Source of the DNA: Candidatus Competibacteraceae bacterium
GTDB lineage: Bacteria; Pseudomonadota; Gammaproteobacteria; Competibacterales; Competibacteraceae
Reading direction: 5' to 3'
Assembly: GCA_003989075.1 (NCBI GenBank)
Contig: RXIX01000018.1
Coordinates: 1-38,936, forward strand
DNA: 38,936 nt
The notes below the pieces were generated by a model. That model saw nothing but the letters and a program-made list of their open reading frames with translations, was not told where the DNA came from and ran no database searches. Shown in pieces: positions 32,191-38,936 of this stretch (position 1 is its first letter; each line of letters begins with the position of its first letter). The translations under genes were made by a program, and so were the position numbers.

Positions 32191-35100
32191 CGCCATCATC
32201 CGCTGGTCGATTCACAACCGCCTGTTGGTGACGTTGCTGACCCTGTTGCTGGCTGGCTGGGGCGCGTATTCGGCCCGCCACATTCCGCTTGATGCTCTAC
32301 CGGACCTGTCCGATGTGCAGGTGATCGTCAAGACCCGCTATCCCGGTCAGGCGCCGCAGGTGGTGGAAAGCCAGGTCACTTATCCATTGGCAACCGCGCT
32401 GCTGGCGGTGCCAGGCGCGGTTTCGGTGCGCGGCTATTCGGGCTTTGGTGATTCCTTCGTCTACGTCATCTTCGCCGACGGCACCGATCTGTATTGGGCG
32501 CGCTCGCGGGTGCTGGAATATCTCAGTCAGGTAGCGCCGCGCCTGCCGCCGCAAGCCCGGCCCGCGCTGGGGCCGGATGCTACCGGCGTTGGCTGGGTGT
32601 ATGAATATGCCCTGGTTGATCGCAGCGGTCAGCACGATCTGGCCCAACTACGCACACTGCAGGACTGGTTCCTGAAGTACGAGCTGCAAGCGGTGGATGG
32701 CGTCTCCGAGGTGGCCACGGTCGGCGGCATGGTCAAGCAGTATCAGGTGGTGCTCGATCCTAACCGGCTGCGCGCCTATGGCCTGTCGCTGAGCATGGTG
32801 CGCATGGCGATCGAGAACGCCAACCGCGAAGTCGGCGGCTCGGTGATCGAGCTGGCCGAGGCCGAGTACATGGTGCGTTCACGCGGTTATCTGCAAGGTC
32901 TCGCTGACTTGCAGCAGGTGCCGCTTGGCGTCAGTCCGGCCGGCACGCCGATCCTGCTCACCGATGTGGCCGAGATCCGTCTGGGACCGGAAATGCGCCT
33001 TGGCGCGGCGGAGCTGGACGGTGCCGGCGAGGTGGTCGGCGGCATCATTGTCATGCGCTCCGGCGAGAATGCCCTGCGCACCATCGATGCGGTCAAGGCC
33101 AGGCTGGACGCGTTGCGCGGCAGTCTGCCGCCCGGCGTGGAGATTGTCCCGACCTACGACCGTTCCGAATTGATCCTGCGCGCGGTGCACAACCTGGGCG
33201 AAAAGCTGGTCGAGGAATTCGTGGTGGTGGTGATCGTCTGCGCACTATTCCTGTTTCATCTGCGCTCCTCGCTGGTGATCCTGATCAGCCTGCCGGTCGG
33301 CATCCTCGCGGCCTTCGCCATCATGCGCTGGCAGGGCATCAACGCGAATATTCTGTCGCTGGGCGGCATTGCCATCGCCATCGGTACCATGGTTGATGCC
33401 GCCATCGTCATGGTTGAGAACCTGCATAAGCATCTGGAACACGCCCGCCCGGCAACGGGCGCCGAACGCTGGCGCATCGTCGAGCAGGCTGCTGGCGAAG
33501 TCGGCCCGCCGCTGTTTTTCTCCCTGCTGATCATTACCTTCAGCTTCCTGCCGGTGTTTGCCCTGGAAGCGCAGGAAGGCCGGCTGTTCGCACCGCTGGC
33601 CTACACCAAGACCTATGCCATGGCGGTGTCCGCCGGACTGGCTATTACTCTGGTGCCGGTGCTGATGGGCTGGCTGGTGCGCGGGCGCATCCTGCCCGAG
33701 CAGCGCAATCCACTGAATCGCCTGCTGATGGCTGCTTATCGGCCCTTCGTCGAGCTGGTGTTGCGCCATCCCTGGCCGGTGGTGATCGTGGCCGGGCTGC
33801 TGACGCTGACCGCGCTGTGGCCGCTGCAGCGGCTGGGCGTGGAGTTCATGCCGGATCTCGACGAGGGCGATCTGCTGTATATGCCGACGACCTTTCCGGC
33901 GGTGTCGATCGGCAAGGCGGTGGCGATTCTGCAGCAGACCGACAAGCTGATCCGCGCCGTGCCCGAGGTGAAGCGGGTGTTTGGCAAGGTGGGCCGCGCC
34001 GAGACCGCTACCGATCCGGCGCCGCTGAGCATGATCGAGACCGCTATTCAATTGAAGCCACGCGCTGAATGGCGGCCTGGGCTGAGCACCGCCGACCTGA
34101 TCGCCGAGCTGGATCGAATCGTGCGCCTGCCGGGCCTGAGCAATGCCTGGGTGATGCCGATTAAGAACCGCATCAATATGCTCGCCACCGGGATCAAGAC
34201 CCCGCTGGGTATTAAGGTGGCCGGCAGTGATCCGGTGCTCATCCAGCAGATCGGTGAGCGCCTCGAACAGGTGATCCGCAGCATTCCTGGCGCGGCCTCG
34301 GTGTATTCCGAGCGCGTAGCGGGTGGCCGTTATGTCGATGTGGCCATCGACCGGCTGGCGGCGGCGCGGCTTGGGCTGAATATTGCCGACGTGCAGACGG
34401 TGATCGAGACTGCGGTTGGCGGGCTGAACGTCACCGAAACCATTGAGGGTCTGGAGCGCTACCCGGTCAATATGCGCTATCCGCAGGCAATCCGCGATTC
34501 GCTGGAGCAGTTGCGCGCTCTGCCCATCATCACGCCGACCGGCGCCGCCGTACCCCTGAGCCAGGTAGCGACGGTGAACATTGCCGACGGTCCAGCGATG
34601 CTGCAGAGCGAGAATGCCCGATTGATCGGCATTACCTTTGTCGATATTCAGGGCCGCGATATCGGTTCCTTCATTGCCGAGGCCCAGCGCGCAGTGGCCG
34701 AACAGGTGGCGCTGCCTGCCGGCTACTCGCTGCGCTGGTCGGGGCAGTACGAGTATCTGGAGCGGGCGCTGGCCCGGCTGCAGATCGTTGCACCGATTAC
34801 CCTGGTGATCATTTTCCTGCTGCTGTATCTGAGCTTTGGCCGGCTCGGCGAGGCGGTGTTGATCATGGCTACCCTGCCCTTTGCCCTGCTGGGCGGGGTA
34901 TGGCTGTTGTACCTGCTGGACTACAACCTGTCGGTGGCGGTGGGCGTCGGCTTCATCGCCCTGGCCGGCGTGGCGGCGGAAACCGGGGTGGTGATGCTGG
35001 TCTATCTCGATCAGGCGCTGCGCCGCCGACGCGACATTGCGCAGGCGCAAGGCCGGACGGTGACCGTGGTGGAACTGCGCGAGGCCCTGATCGAAGGCGC

Positions 35101-35380
35101 ACTGCTGCGGCTGCGGCCGAAGATGATGACCGTCGCCACCATCATCGTCGGTCTGTTGCCGATCATGTACGGCAGCGGCACCGGTTCGGAGGTGATGCGG
35201 CGGATTGCCGCGCCGATGGTCGGCGGCATCGTCAGCGCTACCGTGCTGACCCTGATCGTGATTCCGGCGGCGTTTCTGCTCTGGCAGCGGCTGCTGATCC
35301 GGCGCGAACAGCAACGGCGGGATCGGACTGGTGCGGGATCGCTGATGCCTCCGGCTGATCTGGAGCAGCGCGCACCGTGA
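32183..35380 (+). CDS. cusA: CusA-like heavy-metal RND transporter (Cu/Ag)
   Basis: The 1065-residue inner-membrane proton antiporter matches CusA in length and sequence: PDLSDVQVIVKTRYPGQAPQVVE, GTMVDAAIVMVENLHKHLE in TM4, GRAETATDPAP, FIALAGVAAETGVVMLVYL, RPKMMTVATIIVGLLPI. The three methionines of the metal relay occur at M567, M617 and M666. Their spacing (50 and 49) equals that of E. coli M573, M623 and M672, which argues for Cu(I)/Ag(I) rather than Co/Zn/Cd. ATG 32183 (MINAIIRWSI) is chosen, with GGAG 7 bases upstream; ATG 32177 is an alternative. The start overlaps cusB and the stop overlaps glycerate kinase. No cusC outer-membrane gene is present in the cluster. Confidence 0.95.
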   Translation: MINAIIRWSIHNRLLVTLLTLLLAGWGAYSARHIPLDALPDLSDVQVIVKTRYPGQAPQVVESQVTYPLATALLAVPGAVSVRGYSGFGDSFVYVIFADGTDLYWARSRVLEYLSQVAPRLPPQARPALGPDATGVGWVYEYALVDRSGQHDLAQLRTLQDWFLKYELQAVDGVSEVATVGGMVKQYQVVLDPNRLRAYGLSLSMVRMAIENANREVGGSVIELAEAEYMVRSRGYLQGLADLQQVPLGVSPAGTPILLTDVAEIRLGPEMRLGAAELDGAGEVVGGIIVMRSGENALRTIDAVKARLDALRGSLPPGVEIVPTYDRSELILRAVHNLGEKLVEEFVVVVIVCALFLFHLRSSLVILISLPVGILAAFAIMRWQGINANILSLGGIAIAIGTMVDAAIVMVENLHKHLEHARPATGAERWRIVEQAAGEVGPPLFFSLLIITFSFLPVFALEAQEGRLFAPLAYTKTYAMAVSAGLAITLVPVLMGWLVRGRILPEQRNPLNRLLMAAYRPFVELVLRHPWPVVIVAGLLTLTALWPLQRLGVEFMPDLDEGDLLYMPTTFPAVSIGKAVAILQQTDKLIRAVPEVKRVFGKVGRAETATDPAPLSMIETAIQLKPRAEWRPGLSTADLIAELDRIVRLPGLSNAWVMPIKNRINMLATGIKTPLGIKVAGSDPVLIQQIGERLEQVIRSIPGAASVYSERVAGGRYVDVAIDRLAAARLGLNIADVQTVIETAVGGLNVTETIEGLERYPVNMRYPQAIRDSLEQLRALPIITPTGAAVPLSQVATVNIADGPAMLQSENARLIGITFVDIQGRDIGSFIAEAQRAVAEQVALPAGYSLRWSGQYEYLERALARLQIVAPITLVIIFLLLYLSFGRLGEAVLIMATLPFALLGGVWLLYLLDYNLSVAVGVGFIALAGVAAETGVVMLVYLDQALRRRRDIAQAQGRTVTVVELREALIEGALLRLRPKMMTVATIIVGLLPIMYGSGTGSEVMRRIAAPMVGGIVSATVLTLIVIPAAFLLWQRLLIRREQQRRDRTGAGSLMPPADLEQRAP

Positions 35381-36540
35381 AAATCGTCATTGCACCCAAT
35401 GCCCTTAAGGACTGCCTCAGTGCCAGCGCGGCAGCAGCAGCGCTGGCGCGCGGCGTGGCCCGGGCCTGTCCAGAGGCTGAGATCGTGCAGGTTCCGGTTG
35501 CCGATGGTGGCGACGGCCTTGCCCAAGTGCTGCTGACCGCCCTGCACGGCGAGGCGCACAGCGTGGTTGTCACCGGGCCGCGCGGCGCACCGGTGACGGC
35601 AAGCTTCTGCCATGTACCGGCGCAGCGGCTGGCGGTCATTGAAATGGCGACGGCCAGCGGTCTGGCCCTGCTGTCACCCGCCGAGCGCGATCCGACCCGC
35701 ACCACCACGCGCGGCAGCGGCGAGCTGATCGCGGCGGCGCTGGACCTGGGCATCGAACATCTGGTGATCGGCATTGGCGGCAGCGCCACCCACGATGGCG
35801 GCATCGGTCTGGCAAGCGCACTGGGGGCACGCTTTCCCGACCGGAATGGCGTCCCGGTCGAGCCGGTTGGTGCGATGCTGGCGCGCATCGCCCGCATCGA
35901 GCTGAGCGGGCTGGATCCACGTCTGGCCAGAACGCGGGTGCAAGCCATCTGCGATGTGGATAATCCGCTGCTGGGCCGGCACGGCGCGGCGCAGGTCTAC
36001 GCTCCGCAAAAAGGCGCCACGCCGGCGCAGGTGGTGGAACTGGAAGCCGGTCTGGCGCACTTGGCGATGTGCATCGAGCGCGATCTTGGGTGCCCGGTGC
36101 GCGAGCTGCCCGGTGCCGGCGCGGCTGGCGGGCTGGGCGCGGGACTGAAAGCCTTTCTGCACGCCGAGTTGCGTCGCGGCGTCGATGTGGTGCTGGATCT
36201 GGTCGATCTGGATCGGCACCTGCGCGATGCCGATCTGGTCCTGACTGCCGAGGGCCGCATGGATGAGCAGACCGCGTTTGGCAAGGCGCCGGCTGGCGTG
36301 GCGCACCGTGCCCGGGCCTGCGGTGTGCCCTGTCTGGCCATCGCTGGCAGTCTGGGGCCGGGTGTAGAGACGCTGCATGATCTGGGCATTGACGCCCTGT
36401 TCAGCGCCTGCCGGGAGCCGATGCCCCTGGAACAGGCGCTGGCGATCGCGGATGAAGCACTTGCCGCTGCCGCCGAGCAGGCATTGCGCGCCTTCCTGGC
36501 CGGTCGGCGCAGGTGTTGCCGCCCCGCTAAAAGCGCATGA
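35377..36540 (+). CDS. Glycerate kinase (GlxK/GarK family)
   Basis: The 387-residue cytoplasmic enzyme matches bacterial glycerate kinases: MKIVIAPNALKDCLSA, VADGGDGLAQVL, IEMATASGLALL, TTRGSGELIAAALD, IGIGGSATHDGGIGLASALG, GAGAAGGLGAGLKAFL and LTAEGRMDEQTAFGKAPAGVA. It phosphorylates D-glycerate, giving 2-phosphoglycerate in the GarK/GlxK class, and links glyoxylate or serine-derived carbon to glycolysis. The start is GTG 35377, which overlaps the cusA stop by 4 bases (GTGA), implying translational coupling to the metal pump. The C-terminal RRRCCRPAKSA extends a little beyond the usual end. No other glycerate-pathway gene is in the window. Confidence 0.92.
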   Translation: MKIVIAPNALKDCLSASAAAAALARGVARACPEAEIVQVPVADGGDGLAQVLLTALHGEAHSVVVTGPRGAPVTASFCHVPAQRLAVIEMATASGLALLSPAERDPTRTTTRGSGELIAAALDLGIEHLVIGIGGSATHDGGIGLASALGARFPDRNGVPVEPVGAMLARIARIELSGLDPRLARTRVQAICDVDNPLLGRHGAAQVYAPQKGATPAQVVELEAGLAHLAMCIERDLGCPVRELPGAGAAGGLGAGLKAFLHAELRRGVDVVLDLVDLDRHLRDADLVLTAEGRMDEQTAFGKAPAGVAHRARACGVPCLAIAGSLGPGVETLHDLGIDALFSACREPMPLEQALAIADEALAAAAEQALRAFLAGRRRCCRPAKSA

Positions 36541-36558
36541 GCAGCGCGGCTGTGGTGG

Positions 36559-37656
36559 CTATTTCGGCAACTGCCCCACCACGCCTTCGACGTAGTAGTT
36601 TATTTTCAGCAGATCGGCATCGCTGAGGGTGGCGCCGGTGGCAACGACCTGCTGACCGTCCTGCTGGCGCAGCGGACCCTGGAAGGGATGCAGTTGGCCG
36701 GCGATGATGGCCTGCTTGCGCGTTTCCACCAGCGCCGCCACCTCAGCCGGTACTGCCGGGTTGAAGGGCGCCAAACCGACCATGCCTTCCTTGAGTCCGC
36801 CCCAGACATTGGTCGAGGTCCAGGTGCCGTCAAGCACCGCCTGCACCGCCTGCCGATAGAAGCCTTCCCAATGATGGGTCGCGGCGGTGAGTTCGGTCTT
36901 GGGGCCGTACTTGCGCATGTCGGAATGGTAGCCGATCGACCACAGCCCCTTGTCCTCGGCGGCCTGCACCACGGCGGTGGAGTCGGTGTGATGGGTGAGC
37001 ACATCGGCGCTCTGGCTGGCCAGGGTCAGGGCCGCTTCGCGCTCCTTACCTGGATCAAACCAGGCATTGACCCAGATCACCTTGACCTGTGCTTCGGGGT
37101 TGACGCTGCGCATGCCTTGGGCAAAGGCATTGATGCCCATGATCACCTCGGGGATCGGAAAGGCGGCCACATAGCCGGCCACGCCGGTCTTGCTCATTTT
37201 GGCAGCGACAATGCCGGCCAGATAGCGCGCCTCGTAATAGCGCGCGGCATAGATGCCAACGTTGACGGCCTGCTTGTAGCCGGTGGCGTGCTCGAAAAGG
37301 GTCTTCGGGAACTGCTTGGCGACCTTCAGCGTCGGGTTCATGTAGCCAAACGAGGTGGTGAACACCAGTTGATGGCCACTGGATGCGAAGTCGCGGATCA
37401 CCCGTTCGGCGTCGGCGCCATCGGGCACGCTCTCGACATACTTGGTCTGCACCCGGTCGCCAAAGGCGGCTTCGACCGCGCGGCGACCGAGATCGTGCTG
37501 GTAGGTCCAGCCGGCATCGCCGATCGGGCTGACGTAGACAAAGCCGATTTTCAGCGGCAGGGCCGGTTTTTCGCTGGCGATACCCAGCTTGGGCAGCAGG
37601 GTGAGCAGTCCGGCGGCGAGAGCAGCCTTGAGCAGGACGCGGCGGGATGAGTTCAT
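36559..37656 (-). CDS. BMP-family ABC transporter substrate-binding protein
   Basis: The 365-residue protein opens with NSSRRVLLKAALAAGLLTLL, a Tat-like signal (SRRVLLK) rather than a plain Sec one. The mature part is of the basic membrane protein (PnrA/Med) family: LKIGFVYVSPIGDAGWTYQHDLGRRAVE, VFTTSFGYMNPTLKVAKQFP, YEARYLAGIVAAKMSKTGVAGYVAAFPIPEVIMGINAFAQG and DVLTHHTDSTAVVQAAEDKG. Members bind purine or other nucleosides or related compounds. The start ATG 37656 has AAGGAG 8 bases upstream; the longer frame to 37989 runs into the permease gene and is rejected. It is the third visible gene of the importer operon, 47 bases after the permease, and converges on glycerate kinase. Confidence 0.9.
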   Translation of the reverse strand: MNSSRRVLLKAALAAGLLTLLPKLGIASEKPALPLKIGFVYVSPIGDAGWTYQHDLGRRAVEAAFGDRVQTKYVESVPDGADAERVIRDFASSGHQLVFTTSFGYMNPTLKVAKQFPKTLFEHATGYKQAVNVGIYAARYYEARYLAGIVAAKMSKTGVAGYVAAFPIPEVIMGINAFAQGMRSVNPEAQVKVIWVNAWFDPGKEREAALTLASQSADVLTHHTDSTAVVQAAEDKGLWSIGYHSDMRKYGPKTELTAATHHWEGFYRQAVQAVLDGTWTSTNVWGGLKEGMVGLAPFNPAVPAEVAALVETRKQAIIAGQLHPFQGPLRQQDGQQVVATGATLSDADLLKINYYVEGVVGQLPK

Positions 37657-37703
37657 GCAGCGAGCTCCTTGGAGCGTGGCGATGGAGAAAATGGAGCGGA
37701 CCT

Positions 37704-38594
37704 TTAGAAGCCCGGATGCCAGGTTTGACCGAGCGAGGCCGGGGCATTGGCGCGCAGGGTGGTACCGCGCCGCGAGATCAGCGCCAGCACCACGATGGTT
37801 GCCAGATACGGCAGCATGCCCATGAACTGCGGCGGAATCGCCAGCCCCAGCGCCTGACCATGGAACTGCAAAATGGTCACACCCCCGAACAGATAGGCGC
37901 CGGCCAGCACCCGCCATGGTTTCCAGGTCGCGAATACCACCAGCGCCAGGGCGATCCAGCCGCGCCCGGCGGTCAGGCCCTCGACCCACATCGGCGTGTA
38001 ATCGACCGCCAGAAAGGTACCGGCCAGCCCGGAACAGGCGCCACCAAACAGAATCGCCGCCCAGCGAATCAGTCGCACCGGATAGCCGAGGGCATGGGCG
38101 GTGGTGGGCGATTCGCCGACCGCACGCAACACCAGCCCGGCCCGGCTGTGGTAGAGGAAGAATTGCACCGCAGCCAGCAGCAGCAGCGAGCCGAGCACGA
38201 ATGGATCAAGCGCCAGCCCCGGCAACAGCTCGACCGGCCCGACACCGTCCAGAACCCGGCTGATATAGGCGCGACCGACAAAGGCGGACAGGCCAACGCC
38301 GAATAGCGCCAGCGCCAGCCCGGTGGCCATGGCATTGGCCAGCGCGTGCAGGGTGAGCAGAGCAAACAGCGCCGAGGCGGCGATGCCGGCGCCGGTGCCG
38401 GCGGCAATGCCGGCGGCGAGGCTGCCGCTGTCGCTGGCTACGGCAAAAGCGGTCACCGCGCCAATCAGCATCATGCCCTCGACGCCGAGGTTGAGCACCC
38501 CGGCTTTTTCGGTCACCAGTTCGCCCAGACCGGCATAGATCAGGGGTGTGGCCGCACCGAGCACAGTCGCCAGAATCGGTAGCCAGTCGTTCAT
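37704..38594 (-). CDS. BMP-type ABC transporter permease (NupQ/YufQ-like)
   Basis: The 296-residue protein has eight or so hydrophobic segments and the features of the nucleoside/simple sugar permease family (BPD_transp_2): [31 protein letters not shown] near the N-terminus, [43 protein letters not shown] as the cytoplasmic coupling region, and [26 protein letters not shown]. It sits in the inner membrane and forms half of the channel with the next permease. ATG 38594 overlaps the upstream permease stop by 4 bases (ATGA). The ATP-binding subunit is not in the window and is expected beyond the right edge. Confidence 0.92.
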   Translation of the reverse strand: MNDWLPILATVLGAATPLIYAGLGELVTEKAGVLNLGVEGMMLIGAVTAFAVASDSGSLAAGIAAGTGAGIAASALFALLTLHALANAMATGLALALFGVGLSAFVGRAYISRVLDGVGPVELLPGLALDPFVLGSLLLLAAVQFFLYHSRAGLVLRAVGESPTTAHALGYPVRLIRWAAILFGGACSGLAGTFLAVDYTPMWVEGLTAGRGWIALALVVFATWKPWRVLAGAYLFGGVTILQFHGQALGLAIPPQFMGMLPYLATIVVLALISRRGTTLRANAPASLGQTWHPGF

Positions 38595-38936
38595 CGACGT
38601 CCCCGCCAGCGCAGCCGGTAGTGAATGAAGGTGTCGCAGGCCAGCAGGGCAAACAGCAGCGTGCCCTGAAACAGGCCGGTGATCGCCGCGGGCAGGTCCA
38701 GTTCCATTTGCGCCGCTTCGCCGCCGAGATAGAACAGTGACAGCAGCAGACTGGCCAGCACCACGCCCAGCGGATGCAGGCGGCCGACAAAGGCGACGAT
38801 GATCGCGGCGAAGCCGTAGCCGGGCGAGATGCTCGGCAGCAACTGGCCAATCGGGCCGGCAACTTCGGCGAAACCGGCCAGTCCGGCGCCGGCGCCCCCG
38901 ATCAGCAGGGCTACCCAGATTGTGCGCTGGGCGGAA
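38591..38936 (-). CDS. BMP-type ABC transporter permease, C-terminal part (NupP/YufP-like)
   Basis: This gene runs off the right edge; the frame is open to the last complete codon. The visible 114 residues include IWVALLIGGAGAGLAGFAEVAGPIGQL, ISPGYGFAAIIVAFVGRLHPLGVVLASLLLSLFYLGG and a final hydrophobic helix ending [12 protein letters not shown]. The SPGYGFAAIIVAFVGR motif is typical of the first permease of nucleoside/BMP importers. It overlaps the second permease by 4 bases, so the two subunits are probably made in equal amounts. Confidence 0.88.
   Translation of the reverse strand, partial: SAQRTIWVALLIGGAGAGLAGFAEVAGPIGQLLPSISPGYGFAAIIVAFVGRLHPLGVVLASLLLSLFYLGGEAAQMELDLPAAITGLFQGTLLFALLACDTFIHYRLRWRGRR

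Noticed and set aside
33245-35314. 689-residue minus-strand open frame inside cusA
   Set aside because: His/Gln-rich shadow of a gene with unmistakable RND motifs on the other strand.

Overview
The window is a GC-rich stretch of bacterial chromosome with dense coding on both strands, many 1-8 base gene overlaps and few recognisable terminators. The gene set (Pat-type protein acetyltransferase, CpxRA, QseBC, OvoA, CusBA, NupQ-type permease) points to a Gammaproteobacterium. A Chromatiales or Competibacter-like relative is a guess from the mix of glycogen/starch enzymes, ovothiol synthesis and multi-PAS signalling, not something the sequence proves. I saw no rRNA, tRNA, CRISPR array, transposase or phage gene.

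Layout. 1-2977: the 3' end of a membrane-type spermidine synthase and a full-length Pat acetyltransferase. 2978-3313: a non-coding gap with a palindromic repeat. 3314-5422: a lone receiver protein whose stop abuts that of a convergent hybrid histidine kinase. 5587-7251: a Tat-exported FAD amine-oxidase-like protein. 7282-14061 (minus): a three-gene signalling operon made of a PhnD-like periplasmic binding protein, a 1249-residue hybrid kinase with an intact LOV blue-light domain plus two receivers and an HPt, and a receiver-PAS-GGDEF-EAL protein whose GGDEF is degenerate and whose EAL is intact. The likely flow is periplasmic ligand and/or blue light to phosphorelay to c-di-GMP breakdown. It is the most interesting system here.

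14300-19706 (plus): an MscS-type channel, a GH57 glycosidase with a repeat-built acidic tail, and OvoA for ovothiol synthesis. 19756-21913 (minus): CpxRA. The gap upstream of it holds three GTAAA boxes at exact 10-bp steps, so CpxR probably controls itself and perhaps the divergent 22115-24316 gene, a PepSY membrane reductase fused to flavodoxin and ferredoxin-reductase modules. That gene converges on QseBC (24313-26288).

26393-26861 holds two small genes, one a ribbon-helix-helix protein, beside an AT-rich gap with a promoter, a palindrome at the start codon and two perfect inverted DnaA boxes. This may be a trace of a mobile or plasmid-derived module. 27164-28060 is a secreted His-tailed protein and 28184-30343 a cytoplasmic alpha-amylase-family enzyme with a starch-binding module. 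30363-36540 is a metal-efflux cluster (small Cys-containing exported protein, CusB, CusA) coupled by a GTGA overlap to glycerate kinase. The window closes with a minus-strand nucleoside-type BMP ABC importer (binding protein, one permease, the edge of a second permease).
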